Positions 7,400-16,563 are shown, counted from the stretch's first letter. The stretch: 59,837 bases of DNA from Deltaproteobacteria bacterium (GCA_016792625.1 JAEUKK010000073.1:1-59837), one strand, 5' to 3'. The notes: generated by a model from the letters alone, not told the origin. Numbers and translations are program-made.

Positions 7400-9035
7400 G
7401 CCGGGGGCCGGCGCGCCGAAGAGGGCCATCCAGACGTTGCTCTGGGCCCTGCCGGTGGCCGCCGCGGCCCGGCTATGGGCGGGCCTTCGCCAGCCGGCGG
7501 CGATCACCCCGCTGAGCCCGGCCGAGCTGAAGCTGCTCGACCCGCAGGTCTGGGACCCGCCGGCGCTCTGGCCCAGCCTCGACCGGGTGGCCGCGCTGGT
7601 CGCCGATCACGCGAATATGCACCACGGCGGCTACCTCGTGGTGCAGCTGCTCTGCTGGGCGGTCGACGGCCTGCTGCTCCTGCTTGGGATCGACCTGCCG
7701 CTCGGCGCGCTGCGCACCAGCGGCCTGCTGCTGGGCCTCGCGCTGACCGCGGCGTGGGCCTGGGCCGCGGCGGGCCTGCGGCTCGGGCCGGCGCTGGCGG
7801 GCCTCGCCTTGGCCCTGCCCCCCTTGTGGGCGACCCAGGGCTGGAGCCTCGCCTACGGGAGCCACGCCGAGGCCGGTATTTTCGTCGCGCTGCTCATCGG
7901 CGCCAAGGCCCGGGGGCGCGCGCTCTGGGCCTGCGCGGCGGCCGGAGCGGCGGCGGGCTTCGATCCGCTGCTGCTGCCCGCCCTGCTGCTCTGCGCGCCC
8001 GGCTGGTGGCCCGCAGGCCGGGCCCGCGCCGCCGCCCTGGCCCTGCTCGCTGGCGCGGCCCCCTTCACCCTGCCCCGGCTGCTCGCCGCCGGCCCCCGCC
8101 TGTGGACGCTCGGGGTGGCCGAGGGCCCCGAGACCCGCCTGCCGGCGCTGCTCTCGGGCATGGTCGACCCTTTTCAGCTCGGGGCGGCGCTGCGCGGGCT
8201 GGGCGCGGCGCAGCTCTTCCCGCCGGGCGCCTGGGAGGGCCGCGGCGCGGGCCTCTCGGCGGCCCTGCTCGGCGCGATCGGCCTCGCCGCCTTCTTCGGG
8301 GCGCCCCCGGCGCGGGCGCGGGCCGCCGGCTGGCTGCTGCGCGCGCTGCCCCTGGCCCATCTGCTGTGCTTGACGTTGATCTCGCCGATGCGCCCCCAGC
8401 TGCAGCACCGCTACCTGCTGCCGGTGCTCGGCGCGGCCTTGCTCTGGCCCGCGCTGGCTGCCCGGCGCCGCGGCGAGATTGGCGCGCTGGCCGCCGCTTT
8501 GGTCTTGGTGGTGGTCGGGCTGCAGGGGGCGTTGCACCTCGGCCTGCCCGCCCAAGGCACCGCCGCGGCCCGCGCCGCCTACCTCGGGCGCGGCCCGACC
8601 CCGGGGTGGCCCTGGGCCGCCCAGCGCCACGGCCTCGAGCAGCTCGACCCGGCGGGCGCCCCGGCCCTCGCCGCGCTGGCCGCCTGCCGGGCCGGCCCGG
8701 CGCCCGGTCGCCGCCTCGCCGCGCTGGACGCTGATCCCATGTGGTTGGGCGCGGTGGGCGTGGGCGGCCCCCGTTTTGGCGCCGCCCGCCTCGGCGAGCC
8801 GGGCCGGCCCCCGCAGCCGGCCCTCGACCTGCCCGACCGTGTCTCTGGCCAGGGCGCCGACCTCCACTTTGGCGTCGGGGTCGGCCTCGCCGCGCTGGAG
8901 CCGAGCGCGGCCGCCGCCGTCTCCACCACGCTCCGCCGCCTCCCCGCGGATGCGCGCCCGGCGGTCGAGGCCGGCCTGCGCTGGGGCCAAGCCGCCTTGG
9001 CCGGCGGCGCCCCCTGCCCGGCGCCCGGCGGCTGA
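7389..9035 (+). CDS. Polytopic membrane protein, possible GT-C-like glycosyltransferase
   Basis: A 548-residue integral membrane protein with roughly ten hydrophobic helices and a soluble C-terminal tail of about 150 residues. The GTG start at 7389 overlaps the Smr-like gene by 11 bases. The first periplasmic-type loop has DHANMHHGGYL, and a later loop YGSHAE resembles WGNHAEG at a comparable point of the membrane protein at 38169-40013, suggesting paralogy. The topology recalls PMT/ArnT-type (GT-C) glycosyltransferases that use lipid-linked sugars, but I see no decisive catalytic motif. The neighbouring lipid genes are compatible with envelope synthesis. Function remains open. Confidence 0.65.
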   Translation: MCAEPGAGAPKRAIQTLLWALPVAAAARLWAGLRQPAAITPLSPAELKLLDPQVWDPPALWPSLDRVAALVADHANMHHGGYLVVQLLCWAVDGLLLLLGIDLPLGALRTSGLLLGLALTAAWAWAAAGLRLGPALAGLALALPPLWATQGWSLAYGSHAEAGIFVALLIGAKARGRALWACAAAGAAAGFDPLLLPALLLCAPGWWPAGRARAAALALLAGAAPFTLPRLLAAGPRLWTLGVAEGPETRLPALLSGMVDPFQLGAALRGLGAAQLFPPGAWEGRGAGLSAALLGAIGLAAFFGAPPARARAAGWLLRALPLAHLLCLTLISPMRPQLQHRYLLPVLGAALLWPALAARRRGEIGALAAALVLVVVGLQGALHLGLPAQGTAAARAAYLGRGPTPGWPWAAQRHGLEQLDPAGAPALAALAACRAGPAPGRRLAALDADPMWLGAVGVGGPRFGAARLGEPGRPPQPALDLPDRVSGQGADLHFGVGVGLAALEPSAAAAVSTTLRRLPADARPAVEAGLRWGQAALAGGAPCPAPGG

Positions 9036-9096
9036 GGGGCCGCGGACCCGTCCGCCGCGGCCGGCTACACTGCGCGCCCGCCCGCCCGGAGCCGCG

Positions 9097-11370
9097 ATGA
9101 CCGGAGCCCCCCCGCAAGGCCCACGCCCGACCAGCGCCCCGCTGCCCCCGGCGCTGGCGGCCCTGCAGCGCGCCGGCGTGCTGATCAGCGTCGAGCAGCG
9201 TGATCTCGACGCGGCCCGCCGCGATCTGTGGCCGCGCGACACGCTGCGCATGCGCGCGGGTGAGCTGCCGCCCGCGCCCCGGGCGGTGGCCTGGCCCTGC
9301 GACCGCGATCAGGTCCAGGCGCTGATCTCCGCGGCGGTCGACGAGGGGCTGCCGGTGATCCCCTATGGCGCCGGCTCGGGGGTCTGCGGGGGCGCCCGCG
9401 GCCATGAGGGCGCGCTGGTCATCGATCTCAAGAAGCTCGACCGGCTGGTGTCGATCGACCCGGTGCGGCGCCTGGCCCACGTCGAGGCGGGCTGCCTCGG
9501 CCAGCTGCTCGAAGACCAGCTCGCCCTGGCCGGCTGGACCACCGGCCACAGCCCGAGCTCGATCGCCTGCTCCACGGTGGGCGGCTGGGCGGCGGCCCGC
9601 AGCGCGGGGCAGTTCTCCTCTCGATACGGCGTTTTTGCCGACATCTGCGTGGGCGCGGCCATGGCGACCCCCGCCGGCCCGCTGGGCGCCGGGCTCTGGG
9701 CCCCCGCGGGCGGGCCCGACCGCCTGCCTGAGCTGCTCGGCTCAGAGGGCTCGCTCGGCGTCTTCACCGACCTGCTCGTGCGCATCGCGCCTCTGCCCGC
9801 CGAGCGCTGGCTGCGCGGCTACGTCTTCCCCACGCTCGAAGACGCCTGGGCGACCATGCGCGAGCTGCTCCAGGATGGCCTCTGGCCCAGCGTTCTCCGC
9901 CTTTACGACCCGCTCGACACCCGCATCGGCGGGCGCACCGGCAAAAAGAGCAAGGACCGCCCCGTGCTCAAGCGCCTGCGCAGCGCGGTCGAGGGCGTGC
10001 CGGCCCTGCGCAGCCGCATGCTCGAGCTGCCGCTGTCGCTGCCCAAGCTGCTCAACCGCTTGGCCGAGGGCCTCGGCCAAGGTGTGCTGCTGATCATTGG
10101 TTTCGAGGGCAGCGAGGCCGAGCGCGGGGCGACCTTGCCGCTGGCCGTCGAGCGCCTGAACCAGCGCGGCCGCGACCTCGGGCCGGGGCCGGGTGAGCAC
10201 TGGTACGCCCACCGGCACGACGTCAGCTACAAGATGGCGCCGATCTTCGCGGGGGGAGCCTGGGCCGACACGATGGAGGTGGCGGCGCGCTGGTCGGACC
10301 TGCCCCGTCTCTACCGGGATGTGCGCGAGGCCATCGGCCGGACGGCGGTGGTCATGGCGCATATGAGCCACGCCTACCCCGAGGGCTGCAGCATCTACTT
10401 CTCCTTCGCCGCAGCAGGGGGAGAGGACGTGTATGACCGCACATGGGAGGCGGGGACCCAGGCGGCCTTAGGGGCCGGAGGCACCGTCTCCCACCACCAC
10501 GGGGTCGGTCGGCTCAAAGCCGCGGCCGCCGCCGAGGAGCTCGGGCCCGCCCTGGTCGGCTGGGCGGCCCTGCGGCGGGCGCTCGACCCGACGGGGCGCC
10601 AAAACCCGGGCTGCCCCTTCCCTTTGGGGGCAGAGCAGCTCGAGGTGCGCGCGCCTGCGCCCCCGCCGCTGGCCCTGCCCGGCCCGGTGGTCGAGCTCTC
10701 GGTCATCGACCGGCTGGCCAAGGTGGACCCGCGGGCCGAGCCGGCGGAGATCGAGGCCGAGCTGGCCCGCATGGGCTGGCGCCTCGCGTGGCGGCCCGAC
10801 CGCCCGCTGCTCGCGTGGCTGGCGGCGGCGCGGCCCTGCCTCGGGATGCGGCACGTGATGGACGTCTACAGCGCTGCGTTCTCCTTTCTCGACCGGGCAG
10901 GGGAGCGCCGCGCGGTGGTGCTCGGGCGCGCGCCCCGCAGCGCCGCCGGCCCCGACCTGCGCCTGCGGCTCATCGCCGAAGGTGAGGCGCTGGGCGCCAC
11001 CCTCGACTGGGTCGAGCTGCCGGTGCTGCCCCTGGCCGCGCCGCTCTACGCGGTCGAGCCGCGCTTCCCCTCGCGGGGGCTGCCCCGGGCCCTGCCCGCG
11101 CCCCTGGTCGCCGCCCCCCTGCGCGGCGAGCTGCACCCCGATGATCTGCGCCCCCAGGCTGTGCTCGGCGAGCGCTGGATCTTCGCCGGGCCCGCTGCCC
11201 GGGCACGGGCCGCGGCCCTGGGGGCGGCCGCCGCGGTCGAGGCCCTGCCGCCGCGCGCGCCGCAGGACGCAGGCACCCCGCACCTGCCCGCCGCGGGCCT
11301 GCGCCCACCTTGGCTCGCGCCCGAGCCGCCCGAAGCCCTGGAGGGAGCATGGACAGCGCCGAGCTGCTGA
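9097..11370 (+). CDS. Alkylglycerone-phosphate synthase-like FAD protein with extra C-terminal domain
   Basis: A 757-residue protein. Residues about 65-235 form an FAD-binding_4 domain (VIPYGAGSGVCGGA; GHSPSSIACSTVGGW; LGSEGSLG). Residues 240-505 form the substrate domain with HMSHAYPEG (422-430) and SHHHGVG (465-471). The HHH motif is typical of alkyldihydroxyacetonephosphate synthase, which makes the ether bond of ether lipids; glycolate and lactate oxidases have EHG(I/V)G instead. Residues 510-757 are an additional region I do not recognise. Ether lipids are known in myxobacteria, where they serve as developmental signals. The next gene overlaps by 22 bases and encodes an iron-sulfur protein, an unexpected partner because AGPS needs no electron acceptor. 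GGAG precedes the ATG. Confidence 0.85.
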   Translation: MTGAPPQGPRPTSAPLPPALAALQRAGVLISVEQRDLDAARRDLWPRDTLRMRAGELPPAPRAVAWPCDRDQVQALISAAVDEGLPVIPYGAGSGVCGGARGHEGALVIDLKKLDRLVSIDPVRRLAHVEAGCLGQLLEDQLALAGWTTGHSPSSIACSTVGGWAAARSAGQFSSRYGVFADICVGAAMATPAGPLGAGLWAPAGGPDRLPELLGSEGSLGVFTDLLVRIAPLPAERWLRGYVFPTLEDAWATMRELLQDGLWPSVLRLYDPLDTRIGGRTGKKSKDRPVLKRLRSAVEGVPALRSRMLELPLSLPKLLNRLAEGLGQGVLLIIGFEGSEAERGATLPLAVERLNQRGRDLGPGPGEHWYAHRHDVSYKMAPIFAGGAWADTMEVAARWSDLPRLYRDVREAIGRTAVVMAHMSHAYPEGCSIYFSFAAAGGEDVYDRTWEAGTQAALGAGGTVSHHHGVGRLKAAAAAEELGPALVGWAALRRALDPTGRQNPGCPFPLGAEQLEVRAPAPPPLALPGPVVELSVIDRLAKVDPRAEPAEIEAELARMGWRLAWRPDRPLLAWLAAARPCLGMRHVMDVYSAAFSFLDRAGERRAVVLGRAPRSAAGPDLRLRLIAEGEALGATLDWVELPVLPLAAPLYAVEPRFPSRGLPRALPAPLVAAPLRGELHPDDLRPQAVLGERWIFAGPAARARAAALGAAAAVEALPPRAPQDAGTPHLPAAGLRPPWLAPEPPEALEGAWTAPSC

Positions 11371-12209
11371 GCTGCGTCTTCTGCCCGCGCCTCTGCCGCC
11401 ACGTCTGCCCGGTCGCTGTCGGCAGCGGCCGCGAGGCGGCGACCCCCACCGCGATGATGACCGGCGTCTGGGCCTGGACCCAGGGGCGGGCCAGCGGGGC
11501 CTCGGCCTTCGCTGCCGCGAGCCTCTGCGTGAGCTGCGGCGCCTGCACGTCATTTTGTAAGCTGCACCGGCCGGTGCCCGAGCTGTTGGCCCAGGCCCGG
11601 GCCGAGATCGGCGGCCTGCCCGAGCAGGCGGCGCCGGGCCGCATTGAGGGCGGGGGTGAGCTGGTGGCGGTCGAGGCCGATGGCCGGCGCTGGGCCGAGG
11701 CCCTCGCCGCGCACCTCAGGCGCCCAGTCGCCCGCTTCCGCACCGAAGACAGCCTCGGCGCCGTGCTCCTCGGTGAGCCGGACCGCTTTGGGCCCTGGGC
11801 CCGCGCCCTGCGCGACCGCCTCGCTGGGCGCACCCTGGTCGTGGCCGACCACGAGAGCCTCGCCGTGGCCCGGGCCGCCGAGCTCACCGTGGTGCACCTC
11901 GTCGAGCTGGTGCCGGCCCTGCCCGCCGACCGGCCCCGGGTCAAGCCCTGCGGCGGGCCCCAGGCGCCCGGGCCCGAGGCGCCGCTGGCCTTGGCCTGCT
12001 GCGGGGGGCGCGCGCTGCTGCGGGCCGAGCACCCCGCGCTGGCCGCCGAGGTGGGCGCCGGCGCCGCCGCCCGCACGCCGCCCGGCGCGGTCTGCGCCGA
12101 CAGCCGCTGCGGGGCCTGGCTGCGCCAACATGGCGCGCAGATCGATGATCCGGTGAGCCTGCTGCTCGAGGCCCAGCGGCCCTCGCCAGGGGCGGCGGCG
12201 GCCGGATAG
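11349..12209 (+). CDS. Iron-sulfur protein with two [4Fe-4S] motifs (GlcF/LutA-like)
   Basis: A 286-residue protein. The N-terminus carries two cysteine clusters, CVFCPRLCRHVCP (Cys9, 12, 16, 20) and CVSCGACTSFC (Cys60, 63, 66, 70), as in the ferredoxin-like domain of GlcF/GlpC/LutA-type subunits. The C-terminal half has ACCGG followed by ADSRCG, resembling one degenerate CCG (cysteine-rich) domain; the family normally has two, so this is a short version. The start lies inside the end of the AGPS-like gene and is preceded by GAGGGAG, so the pair is probably co-translated and forms a complex. It would pass electrons to or from the flavoprotein. Confidence 0.83.
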   Translation: MDSAELLSCVFCPRLCRHVCPVAVGSGREAATPTAMMTGVWAWTQGRASGASAFAAASLCVSCGACTSFCKLHRPVPELLAQARAEIGGLPEQAAPGRIEGGGELVAVEADGRRWAEALAAHLRRPVARFRTEDSLGAVLLGEPDRFGPWARALRDRLAGRTLVVADHESLAVARAAELTVVHLVELVPALPADRPRVKPCGGPQAPGPEAPLALACCGGRALLRAEHPALAAEVGAGAAARTPPGAVCADSRCGAWLRQHGAQIDDPVSLLLEAQRPSPGAAAAG

Positions 12210-12246
12210 CCGCGGCCCCCGCCCGTCGCCGCCCGAGGAGCCCCCC

Positions 12247-13236
12247 ATGCCCGCACCGGCCCGCAGCGCGGCCCGCCTCACCGTGGTCCTCAACCCGCGG
12301 GCGGGCGCGGGCCGGGCGCTGCTGCAGCTCGACGCCCTCAAGCGCGCGCTCGACCGGCAATCCTCGGCGTGGGAGCTCAAGATCACCGAGGGCCCGGGCC
12401 ACGCCGCCGCCCTCGCCCGGGCAGCGGCCCTCGCCGGCGCTGAGGTGGTCGCGGCCGCCGGCGGCGATGGCACCTGCCACGAGGTGGTCTGCGGGCTGCT
12501 GCCCGGCGGGGCCTGCGCCGAGGGCCTGCCCGACTTCGCGCTGATCCCCTTCGGTACGGGCAGCGACCTGCAGCGCAGCCTCAAGGCCCCCGACGCGCTC
12601 GACGAGGCGGTCGCCCTGGCCCTGCGCGGCCCGGGGCGCCCGATCGACGTGGGCCTCGCCGCGCTCAGCCGCCCGGGCGGGGCGCCGATGGGCCACCTCG
12701 AGCCCTTCATCAACGTGGCGGGTTTTGGCGCGAACGGCGAGGTGGTGCGCAAAGCCAACGCATCGAGCAAGCGGCTCGGCGGCGCGGCCACCTTCTTTGG
12801 CGCGGCCCTGAGCACGGCCTTTCGCTACAGCCCGCCGCGGGTGCGCTTGGCGCTGCGGGGCCCGGCGGGCGAGGGCAGCTGGGAAGGCCCGCTGCTCTCG
12901 GCTTTTGTGGCCAACGGCGCCTACTGCGGCGGCGGCATGTGGGTGGGCAAGGGCGGCGCCCTCGACGACGGCCTGCTCGACCTCTCGGTGCTGCCGCCCG
13001 ATCCGGCGCTGACCCAGGTGCTGCGCTCCTCGCTGCTCTACGACGGCGGGCTGGCCAAGTGGCCGGGCCTGCGGCGCGCCGCGGTGCAGTCGATTGAGGC
13101 CACGCCCTGCGAAGATGCGCCAGTGTACGTTGATCTCGACGGCGAGTGCCCGGGCCAGCTCCCCGCGCGCTTCACGCTGCTGCCCGGCGCCCTGCGGGCC
13201 CGCGGGCTGTGGCGCCCGGGCGCCGCGGCCACCTAG
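12247..13236 (+). CDS. Diacylglycerol kinase-family lipid kinase
   Basis: A 329-residue cytosolic enzyme of the DAGK_cat/YegS/DgkB superfamily. It has LNPRAGAG (residues 15-22) in the first strand-loop, the phosphate-binding GGDGT (72-76), and PFGTGSD (101-107), the counterpart of the P-x-GTxND motif. The C-terminal beta-sandwich includes VANGAYCGGGM and the ALDDGLLDL block typical of the family. Such enzymes phosphorylate diacylglycerol or other lipid alcohols with ATP. It follows the AGPS-like/iron-sulfur pair after 37 bases, with GAGGAGCCCCCC before the ATG, so a shared lipid (perhaps ether-lipid) pathway is a reasonable inference. The exact substrate cannot be read. Confidence 0.9.
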   Translation: MPAPARSAARLTVVLNPRAGAGRALLQLDALKRALDRQSSAWELKITEGPGHAAALARAAALAGAEVVAAAGGDGTCHEVVCGLLPGGACAEGLPDFALIPFGTGSDLQRSLKAPDALDEAVALALRGPGRPIDVGLAALSRPGGAPMGHLEPFINVAGFGANGEVVRKANASSKRLGGAATFFGAALSTAFRYSPPRVRLALRGPAGEGSWEGPLLSAFVANGAYCGGGMWVGKGGALDDGLLDLSVLPPDPALTQVLRSSLLYDGGLAKWPGLRRAAVQSIEATPCEDAPVYVDLDGECPGQLPARFTLLPGALRARGLWRPGAAAT

Positions 13237-13773
13237 ACGCCCGGCCGCGCGGCCCAGGGCAGGCCCGCCCGCCCGCTCACCCGCGCGCCCGCCCCGAAGA
13301 TGGGGCGGAGCAGCGCCGCCGCGCGCGGACGCATCGGCGCGCGCCGGGCCCCGGGCGACCGCCCGTGCACCTTGTGGGAGCGCCTCGGCCGGACCGGGCG
13401 TGGAAAGCGGCACTTCGTGCCAATTCCGCGTTTTGGGGCCGCCGGCACCGCCAGAGCGCCGCGCCTGTGGGCTTGCTCGGCCTTTGGTGGGGCTCGGCTT
13501 GCCCAACGTCGGAAACCTATAAATCTAAACCTGTCAGGAACCTGAAAACGTGGTGACAAGCGGTTACGATTTCCACGCGCTTCGCCCTCCCCATGCCCGC
13601 TGGACGAGGCTATGAACGTCACGGTTACGCGACGCACCTGAAAGGCAGCCGTCCAAAGTGTGTGCAACGACTGGTTCAGTTTGACGCAGCACCCCTGCGC
13701 TACGCGCCGCTCCGCGGCTCCCTTCGCCGGCTGGCCCCCCGCTCAATCCCAAAAATCAAAAAAGAGGTGGACG
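13237..13773. other. Intergenic region upstream of HU gene
   Basis: No credible gene. The left part is G+C-rich. From about 13505 composition becomes less G+C-rich, with TATAAA at 13518-13523, CCTGTCAGG at 13530-13538 and two copies of CGGTTACG (near 13563 and 13622), consistent with a promoter and long leader for HU. A TTGACG (near 13680) may be a second -35-like site. A Lys/Gly-type ribosome site, AAAGAGGTGG, lies just before the HU ATG. No consensus-quality promoter can be assigned by eye. Confidence 0.4.
13427..13446 (+). repeat. 20-base motif shared with 24198-24217 and repeat copies
   Basis: CGCGTTTTGGGGCCGCCGGC occurs here and, as the reverse complement, at 24198-24217, both in gene-free DNA. 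The core GCGTTTTGGGG also lies inside dispersed repeat copies A and B. It may be a decayed fragment of that element. Confidence 0.5.
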
Positions 13774-14076
13774 ATGAACAAGGCTGACCTGACCGAGGCC
13801 CTCGCCGAGAAGGCCGACATCCCCAAGGTGCGCGCAGCGCAGTACATCAACATCATCGTTGAGGCCATTCACGAGGCACTCGTCGATGGTGAGAAGGTCA
13901 CCATCTCCGACTTCGGCACCTTCACCGTCCGCCAGCGCAAGGGCTTCAACGGCCGCAACCCCCGCAGCGGCCAGCCGCAGGCGGTGGGCCCCAAGCGCAT
14001 GCCGCAGTTCCGCGCCGGCAAGGGCCTCAAAGAGGCGCTGAACCCCGGTGACGACGTCGGCGGCGACGAGGCCTGA
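13774..14076 (+). CDS. HU family DNA-binding protein
   Basis: A 100-residue histone-like nucleoid protein. It begins MNKADLTEALAEKADIPK with the helical dimerisation body, then VTISDFGTFTVRQRKGFNGR, then the arm with GRNPRSGQP and FRAGKGLKEAL, all conserved HU/IHF features. The arm proline of RNPRSG, which intercalates into DNA, is present. It has a slightly longer acidic tail (DDVGGDEA) than typical HU. HU binds and bends DNA non-specifically as a dimer. The gene stands alone, with a long leader upstream and an intrinsic terminator at 14140-14182. GAGGTGG precedes the ATG by four bases. Confidence 0.97.
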   Translation: MNKADLTEALAEKADIPKVRAAQYINIIVEAIHEALVDGEKVTISDFGTFTVRQRKGFNGRNPRSGQPQAVGPKRMPQFRAGKGLKEALNPGDDVGGDEA

Positions 14077-14139
14077 GCCCGGCGGGGCCGAGGCCGCGCT
14101 GCGCCTGAAGCCCCGATTCCCCGATGCTCTGGCGACCCA

Positions 14140-14182
14140 CCGCGGCCGCGCCCTCCCCGGGGCCGGCCGCGGGCTTGTTTTT
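14140..14182 (+). terminator. Intrinsic terminator after HU gene
   Basis: CCGCGGCC (14140-14147) pairs with GGCCGCGG (14165-14172), followed by GCTTGTTTTT. It lies 64 bases after the HU stop codon on the same strand. Confidence 0.7.
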
Positions 14183-14352
14183 GCGGCGTGGTCCACGTGC
14201 TGGCCGTCCTCCGCGGGTGGGCGCCGCTCCGCCGGTGTATGCTCGGGGTTAGCCTCGGCGGCCGCCGCGGAGCGGCCTGCCCGCGCGCGGGCGACCCCTC
14301 CGCTCCTCCTCCGTGCTTCGCCTGCACCCCTCCCGATGGCTCAGGATCGCCC

Positions 14353-16563
14353 ATGACGCGCCTCGTCGGCCCCTCGCTCCCGGTCCTTCTCCTGCTCGCT
14401 GGCTGCGGCGCGGCGGTTGAGCCGACCAAGACCGCGATCTTGTTGCCTGACCTCAACCTCTCCGCCGAGCGCATCGACTTCGGCGAGCTTGAGCTCGGCG
14501 GCGCCAGCACCCGCACCTTGATCGTCAAGAACAACGGCGATCTGGCCATGGGCATCGAGAGCATCGCGCTGGGTCAAGAGGGCTTTGAGGCCCACTTTGG
14601 CCTGTCGTGGAGCCCTGCCAGCGTGGTCTGCCCGGCGGGCACCGCGGCGGTGGCCAGCAAGGGCGCCTCGACCGACTCGTGGGACACCGGCGGCTCCAGC
14701 AGCGGCGGCAGCGGCGGGGGCAGCGGCTCTGGTGGGGATGGCGGCGGTGGTGACGGCGGGGGCGGCGGTGACGGGGGTGGTGGCGGCGGTGGCGCAAGCG
14801 CGGCGGCGGTCGTGCTCGAGCCCGGCTGCTCTTTGCCGGTCACGCTCAACTACCTGCCCTTGGCCGCGGGCCAGATGTACGCCTCGGTGCAGATCACCAC
14901 GGTGACCGAGCCCGTCGACATCGAGGGCGGCGAGGTCCCGACCTTCTACCGCGACCCCGACCAGTTCGTGCAGTCGGTGGTGCTCGAGGGCGCGGCCACC
15001 CAGGGCACCGGGAACATCGTGGTGCGCAGCACCCGCGTCGACCTGGGGCACCACTACCCGGGCGAAGAGGCCGTCGGCTACGTCTACGTCTACAACGTCG
15101 GCGACGGCGAGCTCAACGTCAGCCCGCCCGCGCTGCCGCCCGAGTGCGCCGAGAACTTCCGCATCGACACCTCGAGCATGCCCTCGCGGCCGCTGGCTGG
15201 CTTTGAGGCCACGCTCTTCGAGGTGGTGTTCACGCCCACCAGCCTCGATCCGGCCTTCTGCGACCTCATCGTGGCCTCGGACGACGCCGACACCCCCGAG
15301 GTCACCGTCCAGGTCAAGGGCAACACGGGTGTCGACCCCGAGAACGTCGCGCCGACCGTGTTCATCCGCTCGCCGGCCCCGGGCTACCAGCACCAAGCGG
15401 CCGAGCCCCTGCGGATGGAGATCGACATGTTCGATCCCAACCAGCCCGCCGACACGCTGATCTGCAAGGTCCGCAGCCTGCTCGCCGAGACCAAGATCGC
15501 CGACTGCACGCCCACCGACGAGTCTGGCTACGTCCGCCTCGAGATCCCCTACGAGCTGCTGGTCACCGGCACCGACGCCCTGCTGGTCACCGTGACCGAC
15601 CAGTCCGAGAAGATCGGCCGGGCCAGCACCACCGTGCTGTGGAACGCCCGCTACCCCGCCTCGGATGACGACGGCGACGGTTTTGGCGATGACCCCAGCG
15701 AGACCTTCATCGACTGTGACGACCACGACGTCGACATCTACCCCTCGGCGGCCGAGCTGCCCGACGGCAAAGACAACGACTGCGACGGCGCGGTCGACGA
15801 GGGCACCACCACCGGCGACGACGACGGCGACTCGGTCAGCGAGCAGGACGGCGACTGCGACGACGACAACCCGAGCACCTACCCGGGCGCGATGGAGGTC
15901 GCCGATGTCGCCGACAACGACTGCGACGGGCTCGTCGACGAGGGCACCTCGGTCAGCGATGACGACGGCGACGGTTTTACCGAGCTCGACCTCGACTGCG
16001 ATGACTTCGACCCTGGCGTGAACCCGGCGGCCATCGAGTACTGCGACGGGGTCGACAACAACTGCAACGGCCTGCTCGACGGCTCTGACCCCACGGGCTG
16101 CGTGGCCATCGACGCGGCGCCGGGCATCTATGGCGGCATCCAGATGACCCGCACCGCGCTCGGCCCGGGCGAGGCGACCACGCTGTCGGTCTTCGTGGTC
16201 GACGCCGACGGCGACGCGCTCTCCTACTCCTGGACCGAAGACAGCAGCCTCGCCTCGCTCGGCTACTCGGGCTTCGACAGCACCACCGCCGCGTCCGTGG
16301 TCTGGACCGCGCCCGAGCTGCCCGAGGGCTCGACCGGCGCCATCTTCGATCTCAGCGTGCTGGTCACCGATCCCGATGGCAACTCGGACTGGGCCTTCGG
16401 CGAGATCTGGGTCTTCCCCGAGACCGTCTCGCTGGTCCAAGAGGTCACCGACGCCGAGGCCGCGACCGACAAGGGCGGCTGCGGCGGTGATGAGAGCTCG
16501 GCCGCGCTGATCGTGCTCGGTCTCGCTGGCGCTGCGCTCGGCCGCCGCCGTCGTCGGCGCTGA
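14353..16563 (+). CDS. MopE-like surface protein with lipobox, Gly-rich linker and MYXO-CTERM-type tail
   Basis: A 736-residue exported protein. The signal ends in a lipobox (LLAGC). Residues about 30-80 resemble an ASH/choice-of-anchor immunoglobulin-like domain (IDFGELELGGASTRTLIVKN). A Ser/Gly/Asp-rich linker lies around 112-155, followed by a second ASH-like domain. Three MopE-type acidic repeats follow (DDDGDGFGD...DCDD...DNDCDGAVDEG), which probably bind calcium or other metals, then a PKD/cadherin-like domain. The C-terminus is GGCGGDES, a hydrophobic stretch and a poly-Arg end, fitting MYXO-CTERM sorting. Having both a lipobox and a MYXO-CTERM tail is odd. It is probably a surface or matrix protein. 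It is followed by the kinase gene after 14 bases. Confidence 0.82.
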   Translation: MTRLVGPSLPVLLLLAGCGAAVEPTKTAILLPDLNLSAERIDFGELELGGASTRTLIVKNNGDLAMGIESIALGQEGFEAHFGLSWSPASVVCPAGTAAVASKGASTDSWDTGGSSSGGSGGGSGSGGDGGGGDGGGGGDGGGGGGGASAAAVVLEPGCSLPVTLNYLPLAAGQMYASVQITTVTEPVDIEGGEVPTFYRDPDQFVQSVVLEGAATQGTGNIVVRSTRVDLGHHYPGEEAVGYVYVYNVGDGELNVSPPALPPECAENFRIDTSSMPSRPLAGFEATLFEVVFTPTSLDPAFCDLIVASDDADTPEVTVQVKGNTGVDPENVAPTVFIRSPAPGYQHQAAEPLRMEIDMFDPNQPADTLICKVRSLLAETKIADCTPTDESGYVRLEIPYELLVTGTDALLVTVTDQSEKIGRASTTVLWNARYPASDDDGDGFGDDPSETFIDCDDHDVDIYPSAAELPDGKDNDCDGAVDEGTTTGDDDGDSVSEQDGDCDDDNPSTYPGAMEVADVADNDCDGLVDEGTSVSDDDGDGFTELDLDCDDFDPGVNPAAIEYCDGVDNNCNGLLDGSDPTGCVAIDAAPGIYGGIQMTRTALGPGEATTLSVFVVDADGDALSYSWTEDSSLASLGYSGFDSTTAASVVWTAPELPEGSTGAIFDLSVLVTDPDGNSDWAFGEIWVFPETVSLVQEVTDAEAATDKGGCGGDESSAALIVLGLAGAALGRRRRRR

